The notes below the pieces were generated by a model that ran no database searches, was not told where the DNA came from, and worked only from the letters and a program-made list of their open reading frames with translations. From Gari tellinella (lineage: Eukaryota; Mollusca; Bivalvia; Cardiida; Psammobiidae), in assembly GCA_922989275.2 (NCBI GenBank), contig OV277869.1:22392189-22456188 (forward strand): 64,000 nucleotides of DNA, written 5' to 3'. Shown one piece after another: positions 11,850 through 23,385 of this stretch; position 1 is the first letter of the stretch, and every line of letters starts with the position of its first letter. The position numbers and the translations under genes are program-made.

Positions 11850-12010
11850 AGTCCATTTTAGACTATTTTGGGTTGGTTTTACAATTCATTGCAAAAATTA
11901 CAAGCAGTACAGACCCTTGTTAGTTAGCTCAATTAGGAACTCTATGATCTGGGTCTATTATGTTTGCATAGGACAAGAGTGTTCTTTACAAGTACACTGT
12001 TTGTAAGTGA
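11850..12010. repeat. Degraded short element
   Basis: GTCCATTTTAGACTA, AGCAGTACAGACCC and TTTGCATAGGACAAGAG link this to the 6848 and 9970 elements. Confidence 0.4.
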
Positions 12011-12541
12011 CGACTATACTCGTGGCTAGGGATCAGTTTATTTACCATATTCATTATGCATACGACAATTGTAAAGGGGTTGCAATGATCCCATCATGTC
12101 CTCATGTGATATCGCTGACACCACTATCTGTGACATACCGGTCGTATCTGTCCCATATCTCCTCCAGACCGGCCAACTATTTCATTCTGCACCATGCGCC
12201 AGATTGAACGTTGGTGTCGAATTAATGCACTGTCACGCAACCTACGTCTGTATTGGATTCGATGTCTCTTCCTATTTAATTCATTCTCCCTTTAAACTTT
12301 TAAATTGACAAATCCAGTTTCGAATAAAGTCTAATCAATTTTATACCTTTCAGAATTTATTTTTTTCTCAATTTATTATAATAAGGCAAACAGCTGACTG
12401 GGTCAGCACTGTTTGCTAAGGGCACGTGTATACTCACATACTGCGCATATACCCAGCTGGTAAATAACGAGTATAATTATACTCGTCGCTAGATTTAATA
12501 TAAATTATACAGTGGAGAAGCCGTTAGTCTTTCCAGTTTAA

Positions 12542-13579
12542 GGCCTTTCGCATACGGAAGTCGGTCGTGCGGGCGAGCGGATATGCGTCTTGACGACATA
12601 GACTTTTTCCGTACGTGCTTATACTAGAAAAATTATATAAAGGAAATGTTGATACGATTTAATATAATCCTTCATAGTGCAGTGAGTAGAGTGATTGACT
12701 AGCAATTCAAAGGTCATAGGTTCGAGACCCATCCGATCCAAATATAGTTTTAAGTGTCCGATTTATTGACTTGTCAATCCATAACGCAGTGATCAAGGGA
12801 CATGTTATATTTAGTCTTCATTGATTAGAATTAGTGATGTTATATACGGTCCAATTATATGTCCACTTACATGTACGCTTTAGTTTAATGACTTACAAGT
12901 CAATAAAATCGGTATACATGTATACCAGTTGATCGAACTATAAAGCCACACATTGAAGCTTATTAATACGTCAACCTTTTCAAGATCGATATTACCCATT
13001 ATTATTATGTTTAAAATATATATAAAACCTTGTATGCAAGTCCATAAATAAATAATAATGCATTTTTTGACAGAGTTTTAATTTTAAGGTAGGTAACTGT
13101 ATCTCAACATCAAATATCCCACATTTTAATAAGAAAATCGGTTATTACAACAAATCCTGACTGTAATATTTTCTAATTTTTTCAGACTAACTACTTCATC
13201 AACCATACATTTGAATGAAATGAAAACAAATATACATTGAATGAGTCAGTTTTTTGTAATTCAATTTTTCAGCTTTTGCAAAGTTTTAAAAGCTGATAAC
13301 ATCTTTCAGAACACCTTTATTCAAAATCTTTTTAGCTTCTCTTGTAATGAATGTTGTGAACTACTTATTGTGCGAGATTTATAGTCATTAGCTTTATTTT
13401 TTTTTTGAGAAAAATAAAATCATCAAAAGTCCAGGTTTTGTCAGAAAAACAGGCCTTAAAGACAAACCACACGATAATTTTTGCCTATATTTTCACACAT
13501 TGTTTCTTAGGCTATTATCATTCTTCATGAAAAGTTTCATAACACCTTGTATGGAAACTAAGCGCACCTGAGAAGTACC
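12542..13579 (+). mobile_element. 1.04-kb TTAA-flanked non-autonomous transposon, copy 1
   Basis: TTAA lies on both sides (12538-12541 and 13580-13583). The ends are GGCCTTTCGCATACGG and, inverted, GGTACTTCTCAGGTGCGC. A second copy lies inverted at 29386-30433 with the same ends and the same TTAA flanks. No open frame of note was found. TTAA duplication is typical of piggyBac and Kolobok elements; the family cannot be decided here. It carries a tRNA-like segment at 12668-12740. Confidence 0.85.
12668..12740 (+). repeat. tRNA-like segment inside the TTAA element
   Basis: AGTGCAGTGAGTAGAGTG resembles an A box and GGTTCGAGACC (12719-12729) is a near-perfect B box. The anticodon stem does not pair cleanly, so this is not called a tRNA gene. 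The same segment lies in the copy at about 30229-30310. Confidence 0.45.
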
Positions 13580-13833
13580 TTAAGAGCAAACGAAACGCAA
13601 ACGCAATGTACTAAAATGTTGACAATTACAATATTTTGACATTTCTCACGATTTATTTTAATCAGAGTGGCAAATAGTTTGGAGCCTGGTCAGACGCCGG
13701 GTTACCTGGCGTCTGAACTGGCTCCAAAACGTTTGCAATGGAATAATAGTTCTTAGTTTGAACGCGGAATGAATAACGCTTTCTCCACTGTATAAATTAT
13801 GTAATCTATAGCGACGAGTATATACTCGTCATT

Positions 13834-13901
13834 TGCAATTAGTTCGAACCCTGATCAGACGCTGAGAAATTCGATGTCTGATCAGGATCAAAACTGTATG
13901 A
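13834..13901. repeat. Palindrome, shared-core type
   Basis: AGTTCGAACCCTGATCAGAC, apex GCTGAGAAATTCGATG, then TGATCAGGATCAAAACTG. Confidence 0.65.
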
Positions 13902-14059
13902 CACTTATATTAACGTTTGTATATTTAAGTTTCTTATTTTGATAATGAAATTTCAACACTGTCTAGCTTGTATTACATGAACACGTCGTAATCAGCAGAC
14001 GAGAGCATCGATATCTCGAACTCCATAACAAATTCTCTCTCGTTTTTTGTGTCATATGC

Positions 14060-14480
14060 TCTAGGCAGAGGTGACACTTAGGGGTCACTTTTCCGGCATC
14101 CGTCCGTCCGCCTGTCTGTTTGTCTGTCACGATTCTTGCGTCAAGCTGATAACTTCTGTTCTACTGAAGCTTTTAAGATGAAACTTCATTTATGGAAATA
14201 TCTTGACAAGTGGAAGAGCATTGTACAAATGTCATGCATCAATATTGCGAGAGTTATCCCCCTTTTCAACGTTTTCTTTTCCTGCAGAATTCTTCTGTTA
14301 TACTGAAGATTTTGAAATGAAATTTCATTCATAGAAAGAGATTGATGATTGCAGCAATACGGTGAGAATTATTTCCCTTAGACATTTTCTCTATTTTCAG
14401 AAAATAACTTATGGATAATAACCCGTGCATCCGTGAATACCATGAGAGTTATTCCCCTTTACTGATGGTGTTGCTGGCAA
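14060..14480. repeat. Interspersed repeat with CCGTCCGTCC run
   Basis: GGGGTCACTTTTCCGGCATC is followed by CCGTCCGTCCGCCTGTCTG and weakly repeated units AGTTATCCCCCTTTTCAACG. The type is common in molluscan DNA, but the class is unknown to me. Confidence 0.35.
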
Positions 14481-15215
14481 GTGACACGTGTACCGAGGAA
14501 CACCCGCCTATTTTCTTCATTCGAGTTTCAGTAACCCGAACTCGTTTAAAGCCGCTTTGTGTTTTTTGGAAACCTGCATAAAACGGTTGTTTGGGATCCC
14601 ATTAGAACTACATGGGACGTGATTCTTTCAGAAAAAGCGGTTTTATCTAAGAAATTCGCTTTTTAAATTTGTTTTTTAATTTATGGATGTCGAACGTATA
14701 TGTATTTCAGAGTTCAAAAGTAGCTGAGCCACCTTCGTAACTTTGATATACCGTAATCCGTGTAAGTTCGACTTAAGCGAGGTCGAGACATTGCATATAC
14801 AAAGGTTCATCCAATCACTACTGTACAGCAACTGCACTGATATTACAAATAGTGTGGATCCTGAGCATACATTGAAATAGATCTAGTCTTGGTCAGATCT
14901 TACATGTAATCAAAACTATGGCCACTTGAATCGTATTTCTGCACGTACATAACACTAATATTAAGATTTTACGCAGACAACACTTGAGCAAAGGTATTTA
15001 TAAATCTTTAAATGGATGGGACCATTGCATTGGTATTCCAGCTAATATGACAACTAGGTGTAGGTCCTCGCATAACTTAATAAACTAACTTACCAGTAAT
15101 AACCGTAAGCATGCTGTTTGATTATATATGTCGTCTGCAAAATTAATTTGTCGTTTGCAACAATGCAAGGAGATGATGTACTCGTATAGGTATTCTCGTT
15201 ACATAATTTAGAATG
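14480..15215. other. Gene-free stretch
   Basis: 14690-14800 resembles the MITE at 46941 (GTCGAACGTATATG, AGTTCGACTTAAGCGAGGTC). No gene is seen. Confidence 0.35.
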
Positions 15216-15216
15216 G

Positions 15217-15312
15217 CAAACATATTGGAACCAGATGAGACGCCGAGTAACTCATACCTGAGTGACTCATACCCGAGTAACTCGGGGTCTCATCTGGTTC
15301 CAGACTGTTTGT
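15217..15312. repeat. Palindrome with a triplicated apex
   Basis: Arms CAAACATATTGGAACCAGAT / ATCTGGTTCCAGACTGTTTG. The apex contains GAGTAACTCATACC repeated about three times instead of once. Confidence 0.75.
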
Positions 15313-15435
15313 AAAAGTTATCGCAAATTCATCCGTAGTTTGCATATTTTAGTGTAGAATTTGGTCAGTTACCATGTGTGTTCAAAGTCATTGGCAATTT
15401 TATTGTAATCCTAACTGGCCGTTCAACCCTTAATA

Positions 15436-16147
15436 TTTACATTCACCCTGTAAAGTCTTTATGTAATCCTATTAAAAATATGCCGTACATCTGCCGATGA
15501 ACCTACGCTTCGAAACTGGTTTTAGCCAGTTCGGATTTCGCCCGTGCTATTCGTGGACTTCTTCAAATACTCTACATCGGGCACTTAACACTGAGTCACG
15601 GTCACATGGCACTAGCGGAGTGATACAGACCCATAGGTCGTTGCCATCGCGTTGCTATGTGTGAAAATGGGTTAAGAAAACAACCGCGACCTGTATTTTT
15701 AGAATGTGCTTTGGCAATAGATATTCAAGTTGCACTGTTATTTGTTTGCCTTGTAAGTCTTTTCCATTCACAGAGAGAAAGTTTACTGGAAAAAATCCTG
15801 AATTCTTAATACAGTTAGAGTACACGTAGTTGGGACTACTTTCTCATCATATTTAGAAACTGGAATGGCTATTACATCGACATTACATCTATCAAACCTC
15901 TTTGACCGGTATATGATAAATTCTTATACAGAAAAACAAATCTGGCCAATAAACACATTAAATTGACAAGACAGAAAATATAAATATAAGGAATAAACAA
16001 CATCTCGTTGCCGCTTATGACGGTATGACTACATTAGCTTGGGGGTAAATTTAACGAAAACGCCCTTCGGGCGTTTACCAAATTTACCTCCCGCGAAGCT
16101 AATGTAGTCATACCGTCATGAACGTCAAAAATATGTTGTTTATTCCT
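15436..16147 (+). repeat. Element D copy 2
   Basis: This copy is near-identical to 5162-5895, inverted. It ends in the long palindrome 15989-16147. It is immediately followed by copy 3 in the same orientation. Confidence 0.8.
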
Positions 16148-17243
16148 ATAATATGTACATTCACCCTGTAAAGTCTCTATGTAATCGTATTCAAAATATG
16201 CAGGTCAATTATCGATGAACCTACGAATCGAATCCGGTTCCAGCCAGTTAGAAAGAGGGCGGAGTCTCCGCCGCGAAGAAAATCTTCCATACGGCGGAGA
16301 GATACCGACCAAGTTAGGATCTACTTTTAGATTATCCGTTTGGGTATCTCGAAACCCCTATTTAAAGTCGCAGACAGTTCAATTAAAATCAAATTGCGAT
16401 AAAATAAAATTAAATGCTGTTTTAAGGGAGGTTATCATATTACGCTCCGTCATTAAAGCTGTACGCGTTCTCTCCCCTTCTCCGAGTGAGCGGTGTTCTA
16501 TTCATAGATTAGACAAGTTGTCTTCCAATTACGGTTTGAAATTGACAAGTTCAAACAATTTGTTCACCAGAATTACATAGGAAAGTCGCTCAAACACAAA
16601 ATAATGCATTCACACTTACTAAATTGGTAACGTAATGTTCCGTTATGACATATTGAAACTAGCCTATGTGTATTGGATATGCCACGGATAGCCGCGGGTG
16701 TACACGCTGACTGTGTAGTCGCATTTCAGCGTTGCTATTCGCGGTGCTATGTGTAAAGCGTGTATAAAAACTTGCGCCACCTAATTGTTTAAAATATGCT
16801 TTGATAATGGATATTCAGATTGAAATTTTGTTTTAGTTTCTTACGAGCGTTCTTAAAGCACAGCGAGAAAGTTTACTGCGTAAAACCCTGAAATTATCAT
16901 GCAAATACAGTACATGTAGTAAGGACTACTTTTGACACCATATTTAGAAACTGGAATGGCTATTACATCAATATTACATCTATCAAACCCATTTGGCCGG
17001 TATATGATATATTCATATACATGATTACAAATCTGGTCAAACTACACATTAAACGGATGACAGAAAATAAAAAATATAAATATAAGGAATAAACAACATC
17101 TTTTTGCCGCTCATGACGGTATGGATACATTAGCTTCGGGGGTAAGTTTTTTATAACGCCCTTCGGGCGTTTACAAAACTTACCCCCTGCGAAGCTAATG
17201 TAGTCATACCGTCATGAACGTCAAAAAGATGTTGTTTATTCCT
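16148..17243 (+). repeat. Element D copy 3, diverged
   Basis: It starts like copy 2 (TACATTCACCCTGTAAAGTC), then carries a different 250-base middle, then rejoins the family (GGAATGGCTATTACATC). It ends in a palindrome at 17085-17243 with the apex CGCCCTTCGGGCG. The 121-codon frame at 16215 lies in the variable middle and has no recognisable domain. Confidence 0.75.
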
Positions 17244-17276
17244 ATAATGGCTATCATCCGTAAACTTAGGCATTAG

Positions 17277-17343
17277 CAAACAGTGTAGAACCTGATGAGA
17301 CACCGCAAATTGCAGCATCTAATCAGGGTCTGCACTAATTGCT
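17277..17343. repeat. Palindrome, shared-core type, degraded
   Basis: CAAACAGTGTAGAACCTGAT, apex GACACCGCAAATTGCAGCATC, mirrored side. Confidence 0.65.
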
Positions 17344-17629
17344 ATCTAATATGAAATCATCTGTATGGACAAACACTGTATTGTCTTTTGTTCACCCTAG
17401 TATATCTATAGCTGTGCTAATATCTTCAAAAAGAATACAAGCATATAGGGAGAATTCCTATAATAATTATATGGAGGCGTATATGGGTAAAGGATCGTGC
17501 ATTTAGCTGTATTCGGTACATTCGGACTCCCGACAACCGAACCATATGCAATACATTATTTTGCTCCGTTTCTTTATTGTAGGACACATGGAAGTTATAT
17601 TTGATTTTTAAAGACAATCCATTTATTTA

Positions 17630-17935
17630 TAAATTAATTTATTCATTAATTTATTTTGCCGTCAAACTCAACTCACTCACTCACATCACTCATTAATTAA
17701 TTAATTATTTTATTCATTCATTCATTCATTCAATTTAAGTCATTCATTCATTTGTTCAATGTATTCGTTATTCATTCATTCGTTCGTTTATTCTCTTAAT
17801 TATTCACTGATTATTTCTTTCTTCCTTCCTTTCTTGTTTCTTTCTTTCTACTTTCTTTATTTCTTCCTGTCACTCTTTCTATCTTCCTTTCTATCTTCCT
17901 TTCTGTTTTCGTTTGTTCACCCATTCATTCATAAT
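17630..17935. repeat. ATTC/TTCC microsatellite tract
   Basis: Compound runs of ATTCATTC, TTAATTAA and CTTCCTTTCTT. The frame at 17759 is a by-product of the repeat. Confidence 0.85.
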
Positions 17936-17939
17936 AAAC

Positions 17940-18475
17940 TATCGAAACAAGTTGTACTCGAACGCAGCTGGTTTACTAAACTTGCTTACTGATGAAAAAT
18001 AGGCCAGGTTGAAACTTGTCAAACATTTCTCATTCACAAACTAACCTTGTGACTGTTTTCAAACCTTTTAACCTGCATTTTCTTTTGGAAATGCTTCAAA
18101 ATAGTTGTCAAATATTTAGGTTTATAACATTTTTCTATAGAAACATTGATGAAAGTGTCAACTAATTTCGAAACAGATCATTAACTCGGCCTCTAATCTG
18201 CATCCAAGCTGTTTGCAAAAGTTATAGTAGTCACATTAACAAAAGATCTTAATTTTTGATCTATTGACCTACTTTCCCACCGATACGCATGTCAATCAAC
18301 TTAAAATGATGACAGCTTAGATATAGGTGGACACATTTCTTTCTGAAATTCAAGGAGGCATGATCTACTATCGCCCTACATAATGAAACAATTTGTTAAC
18401 ATACATTGTAGCAAGTTAACAGTCGACAGTTTTTGTTTAATTATGAAATCGTCAAAATTGCTTCAAAGTTGTACA
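17940..18475. other. Gene-free stretch
   Basis: A half-hairpin lies near 18190 (GGCCTCTAATCTGCATCCAA). Nothing else is recognised. Confidence 0.35.
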
Positions 18476-18479
18476 TGTA

Positions 18480-18703
18480 CAGTGGAGAAGACATTATTTT
18501 TTGCAATTATTTCCTTACGCTAAAAGATTTTTTTCCAGTGCAAACAGTAACCCGGCGTCTGATCAGGCTTCAAACTGTTTGCCACTCAGATTAAAAGAAA
18601 TAAAAAAACGAGTTGTTGAGTTGTTATTTTCTACGTTCTATATTGCAAGGCGTTTTGCGTTTTGTTTGCGTTTAAACGGGAAAGAATAACGTCTTCTCGA
18701 TGG
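18480..18703. mobile_element. Family A MITE with shortened centre
   Basis: CAGTGGAGAAGACATTATT at the left and GTTTGCGTTTAAACGGGAAA with AACGTCTTCTC at the right. The left arm of the central palindrome is deleted. Confidence 0.75.
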
Positions 18704-18890
18704 TATTATGCAGACATTTGGTAGGAATTTGACCACATTACAGAAATACCATCTGCATTCATTTTCACTTGCACTACAAGTATCCTGATGAGGCGCCGAG
18801 TTACTTTGATATTTTAACTTTTGATATTGGTCTGAACGGTTATCAACTTTACCCTTTTAAGCCTAGTGCCCCTCAAAAAGTAGACATTAG

Positions 18891-18948
18891 TAAACAGTGT
18901 AGACCATGATAAGACGCCGCGTTACGTGTCAGGGTCTGCACTATTTGC
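18891..18948. repeat. Palindrome, shared-core type, asymmetrical
   Basis: TAAACAGTGTAGACCATGAT, apex GACGCCGCGTTACG, then a shortened right arm. Confidence 0.6.
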
Positions 18949-20417
18949 TTTTTCATATTAAATGTTCTGCTTCAAACTATTTGGAGTGGAAAATGGTTAC
19001 AATAAACGGGTTTGCGATGGGAAGGAAATGTGCCTTCTCTGCTGTTATAATAATGCGGCTTCTTGCAACTTTCTCTAGTTGATATTTTCTCAAGGTAAGA
19101 TAATGATCAGCTATTCACGGGCATGTGTGTCGACACAATAGTTCAGCTTTACGCTTGTCATAACGTCACTCAGTCGGTCAGTATCATTTTAATGACTGAA
19201 AACGTCTTTGTACGGCACATGGCATGTTGGAACGCGTAACTTGTTATGACTTGAGATCAAAGGAAGTTGTTGTTCTTCACTGGTTAGGAACTTGGTTACA
19301 GTGGGGCGAGGGTTCTCACGACAGTTTGTATCGGAATCCTGACTATTCATGTTTCAGAGTTTTTTCGTGAAGTAAAACCAGTCATGTTGAAGTGACCGTC
19401 AAAGAGGTAATTTACGGCTAAACTGTCAAAAACACTGTAAAACTGAATTTTCACTATATAGTCTGATGTTTTTCCAGGTGTCGTATATACTCATTTCGTT
19501 CCAATTATAGAATTTATGGCTAAAAGGTCAATTAAACGACGTGGATATCAAGTTTTTTAGTACACAACGATCAATTCTGGTAAATTACTGTATAAATTCG
19601 CCTGTATTCAATGTTCGTTAAAGTTTCTTGCAAGATAAATACTTAAAGAACATCTACACAAGAGACTCGCATTAATAATATAGTATTGCAATGGAATTTA
19701 GTGGATTGTTGTGTGATGCATAAGGTTACAGAGTCTAACAGAGAGTGTTACAGGTTCTCTAACAACTGTTTATAAATGGTTACAGGTTTTTATCGACATT
19801 TTCGTTATGTTTGAGAGAGAATGGGTCTAAGTGCATGTATTGCAATGGGTCCTTTACCCGTCACAATACTTAAAGCTGTCACTTGTCTCTTCTACACTCA
19901 ATTAGCCTTCGTTTTAGTGGTTGTAAATGAGATTTACAGTAATTATTACATATTATTGCGTTCGGTTAGTGCCGACCTGATATTTTATCATATGTAAAGA
20001 ACCATCGACATTTTCAATCATTTCGAAATAGTTTACTCTATTTGACGATACAAAAGAATTAAAAAAGTACTCAATTTCAACGATTCTATTGCTGTATTTA
20101 TTAAACAAAATGAAAACCAAAGTCTTTAAAATTCAATATATACTTGCAAATATCTCAAAAGAGATCACTGAAATAATCTAAAATATCGAACAGCTTTAAA
20201 GGCAAAAAATAACCAGTACAAGTAATAATAATAAAAAAAATCGGCAAAAGCATAGTACTGAAGGCAAACACTGAAAGCCACCTTTAGTTAAGATATTATG
20301 GTTTTCAAGAGAAAACCTTCCCAAGACCAGGCGTCCACTAGGGCGCGGACAAGACGCGGAATACAAATGTAATAAAAAAAATCCGCAACCCTTACGCATG
20401 TTCTTGAAACATACTTT

Positions 20418-20735
20418 TTATTGTCCTTCCTTAACACTTCCTATAGTAGTGATTCTGCACCTTCCGGTGGAGTAAAAAATGACCGCGTCGAAAGTTTGGT
20501 CTAGAGCGGAAATGAACTTTCTGACACCTTCCGCAGCCAGTCTGCATTCTTCTGCAGACATCGCCAGGACATCCGGACATTCCTTAAGCATTCCGGCTAT
20601 TCCGTTACCGCTCCTGAAAGCTTCCTCGATACGGAGAGCTTCGCAGGCCGATTTGAACACATAAGGAAGACAAGTGGAAGGGACCCCGAATCCTTCAGGA
20701 ACGTGCAGAGCCGGTGCGGTTCTGTATCAGAGAGT
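20418..20735 (-). CDS. Unrecognised coding-like exon, minus strand
   Basis: About 100 codons are open from an acceptor-like CTCTGATACAG (minus strand) to a TAA that lies inside AATAAA, so stop and poly(A) signal overlap. The peptide has protein-like composition (GVPSTCLPYVFKSACEAL, then KECPDVLAMSAEECRLAAEG, then FYSTGRCRITTIGSVKEGQ) and GC-rich codons unlike the flanks. I do not recognise the family. It would be a 3'-terminal exon if real. There is no in-frame ATG at its upstream end, which also suggests an internal or terminal exon or a fragment. Confidence 0.35.
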
Positions 20736-21108
20736 GCGAGGAATCGCCGAGGGCAAAGTATCACTGACTATTTTTGGCCTACTCGCTGGTTATTCTGTGT
20801 CATTTCAGTTTGATTCACAGGACTTTCTCAAGTATGTCTGCAGACAAAACACAGAGCCCAGTGACAGGGATTCACAGTATTGCAAAAATATTGACATTGC
20901 TCCGCACCTGATCCGGAAGCTATGCCGAAATGGCATTTTTGATACAGCAAACATTCCCTACTTTGCCCGTACTCTAGCGGACGCCAGGCATAACAGGCAA
21001 GTCTCATATCTTGCCACTGGCGAACTCTGGTATAGATTTGCCCTATGTGTGCTCTTTTTTAATGCAAATTTTCACAATAAAATTGCTCAATTTTCTGAGT
21101 TTAACTAA
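20674..21108 (+). CDS. Unrecognised open frame, uncertain strand
   Basis: This is a 144-codon plus-strand frame starting at GTG. The middle part (DIAPHLIRKLCRNGIFDTAN, then IPYFARTLADARHNRQVSYL) looks protein-like, while the ends do not. Minus-strand frames over 20760-21060 are also largely open (one contains RYETCLLC), so the real coding strand cannot be decided. It may be decayed coding sequence of the same locus as the zinc-finger stretch just downstream. No function is assigned. Confidence 0.25.
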   Translation: MEGTPNPSGTCRAGAVLYQRVRGIAEGKVSLTIFGLLAGYSVSFQFDSQDFLKYVCRQNTEPSDRDSQYCKNIDIAPHLIRKLCRNGIFDTANIPYFARTLADARHNRQVSYLATGELWYRFALCVLFFNANFHNKIAQFSEFN

Positions 21109-21469
21109 TACACTTTTCAACCAAATTCTCAAACAAATAAATCATATGTGCAAAACGATCCGTCATATATCAAATATAAACTTAATCCGTTCACTGCTTT
21201 ACCCTGACCGTACAAGAAGCACAGATAAACAGCTTATATTCGAAAAAGAAGCTTAATAGTTCTGTGTTTGAATCGGATCAAAGCTGTTTGACCATCTCAG
21301 AGATCCTTTTTCGAGTTTGACCCTGGTGAGACATCGAGAAATTTGTCGCTGGACCAGGTTCTTAACTGTTTGCAAATACGACTGTTAGTCTATTAAAGAA
21401 TGCGTTATAGATTTTCCACCACGATTGTTACAAAGTTTAATAAGTTCTGTAAGTACTAAAGTAATTTTA

Positions 21470-21720
21470 ATTCTCAGGGGTGGGTTAACTTGCTTTTTAA
21501 ATGATTTTCCACAAACAAAGACCAGATTCTTTGGTCCATGTGTCTTTGACATGTTCAATGAGAGAGGCTTTCGAATTGAATACTGCTCCGCAAGTGTCAC
21601 ATTCGAGGGCACCCTTTTGCCAAGAGTGATGAAAATGCCGATGTCTTGCCAGAGTTGTCCTATTATTGAATCGTCCGCTACATAGCAGTTTGATCTCGTT
21701 GTGAAACGGTATTACGTGTT
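21470..21720 (-). pseudogene. Decayed C2H2 zinc-finger stretch
   Basis: On the minus strand CDTCGAVFNSKASLIEHVKD followed by TH (after a frameshift) gives Cys-x2-Cys-x12-His-x4-His, a C2H2 finger. It is preceded by CSGRFNNRTTLARHRHFH, the C-terminal half of an earlier finger whose first Cys is lost. It is followed by GPKNLVFVCGKSFKKQVN, the start of a third. The frameshift and missing ligands show decay. Whether it was a host gene or transposon-encoded is open. Confidence 0.6.
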
Positions 21721-22712
21721 AATTAAAGTAGTCATAGACTTAACTGAAAGAGTTATTGCACAAAGTGCAATTTACCTTTTCTTTTCGGCGAATACTAGCC
21801 CTGTGAAAAGTGTTCAGGCATTTTAGAATATTCATGAACATTAAATGACCGCTTCTAGAATTAGTTTAGAGCTTCAAAAATTACTTTACACATTCTACAA
21901 AAGGAGTTCAAGAACTTTTGTTATTCTAGAACAATGCGCCACATTAGTGGTAAAAGGTCGTATCTGACATTTTATCAGAAAATGACTTTTTTACATTTTC
22001 CATATCTAATTCATCTGTAGCAACTTATGTTAAAATATCTAACTTATATTCAAATATGCTTTTAAGATATTGATAAAAAATCAAAGGTCGTATGTGCAAG
22101 TAGGGAAAATATTGAGTGGTAAAAGGTCGCATCTGCAAAATACGACCTTTTCTTTCTAACGAATTGATTCAAATGATTAAAAAATCCTCACATTTCAGAG
22201 ACAAAAAGTCGTATATGACAGATAAGACCTTATACCTCCAAACGGTTTTGCACATTGTAATAAATGCAACCTTAGTATTACTCTTGTAATTAGAGAATAG
22301 ATTGTGTTGTTTGGGTTGTTTTTGTTGGATTATCCTTGAAGTAATTATTTATGAAGGTTCTGCTTTGATAACACTATATTGGTGTTCCAGCAATGTATTT
22401 ATCGGTCATTTAGCAAAAAGATAGGTTGATAACTGCATGACAGTGATGTGGGCTTATGCAAAACACATTTGATAGAAAGCAACAAGGTGTATTTCAAGAT
22501 TAATATATAGTAGAGAACGAATGATCCCTTCAATAATTGATTGATTGATTGGGTTGAGTTTTACGGTACCGCATAAAATTGTCATATAGTGCCGAGCCCT
22601 CTCAACAAAAGTATCAAGGTATGTAAATTACCATTTCGTTTGTTTAAAAGTCAAAATACATACATGTATATATACAATTAATTTATGAATATAAATAAAT
22701 CCCATTATTAGC

Positions 22713-22963
22713 TTTAACCCATTATCCCATAAAACGCCTTTTTACGTCTTTAATTTATTATTCCACTAAAGCAAATGGCTCCATTTTATACAGTCATGAC
22801 TATGTATTGTAAGACAATTTTCTATATTCTAGCAGATGGTAGCTTAAAGCAGGCGGATAGTAAAGAAGAATGTGACTTAGGGTGCATTCTGCTTTTCTTT
22901 TAACCTGCTTTAGGTGGTCACCTATCTTCAAACTAGAAACAAGCTATGGGGTAATGGGTTAAA
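22713..22963. mobile_element. MITE nested in the 2.4-kb transposon
   Basis: Terminal repeats TTTAACCCATTATCCCATA / TATGGGGTAATGGGTTAAA. The centre is the inverted pair TTAAAGCAGGCGGATAG...TAACCTGCTTTAGG. Related hairpins lie near 32800, 35490, 41820, 49900, 56400 and 59720. Confidence 0.75.
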
Positions 22964-23224
22964 CTAACTCGAGATTGTTAATTTAAAGACAATACATCTT
23001 CATCGTTAAAATATCTAAAAAAAATTACTATGCATGTACTTTTCAAGAAATCAATTTCCATAAATATGAATAATGTTACTCTATACTTCTTTAAATTTCA
23101 AATGTTTGAACTGTTATTAGAACAGACATGCCTTTTTCATTGTCTAGGAACAGGGTGTAGCTTCAGAATGATCATCAGGCGGTGAACTATACGCAAGTGT
23201 GATAAGTAAACACTTTGATAATGA

Positions 23225-23385
23225 TTAGTAAAATTATAAATCAAAATTGCTTCGAATGAATAAAAGCGACAAGTAAGGATATTATTCAAATATCTCGAAT
23301 GAAAGTGCTCTTGATGAATCGTATAAGTGAGGAGATTATTCAGATATCTCGAATTGTTGTTTTCTTGATGAATCCTACACCTCAT
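23225..23385. repeat. Short tandem duplication, about 60-bp unit
   Basis: ATTATTCAAATATCTCGAAT, then CTTGATGAATCGTATAAG, recurs as ATTATTCAGATATCTCGAAT and CTTGATGAATCCTACACC. About 2.5 units are present. Confidence 0.65.

Larger units (their letters stand above)
12510..13790. mobile_element. Family A MITE split by a TTAA-flanked insertion
   Basis: CAGTGGAGAAGCC...TTCCAGTT is the left 28 bases. The element resumes at 13584 with GCAAACGAAACGCAAACGC, the shared palindrome, and CGCTTTCTCCACTG. TA flanks both ends. Confidence 0.85.
12460..13835. mobile_element. Outer palindromic element of a three-level nest
   Basis: GAGTATAATTATACTCGTCG with TAATATAAATTATA (12468-12508) is mirrored by TATAAATTATGT and AGCGACGAGTATATACTCGT (13791-13835). 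The symmetric element is interrupted at its centre by the family A copy 12510-13790. Confidence 0.7.

Noticed and set aside
17759..17992. Ser/Phe-rich 77-codon frame
   Set aside because: Translation of an ATTC/TTCC tract.
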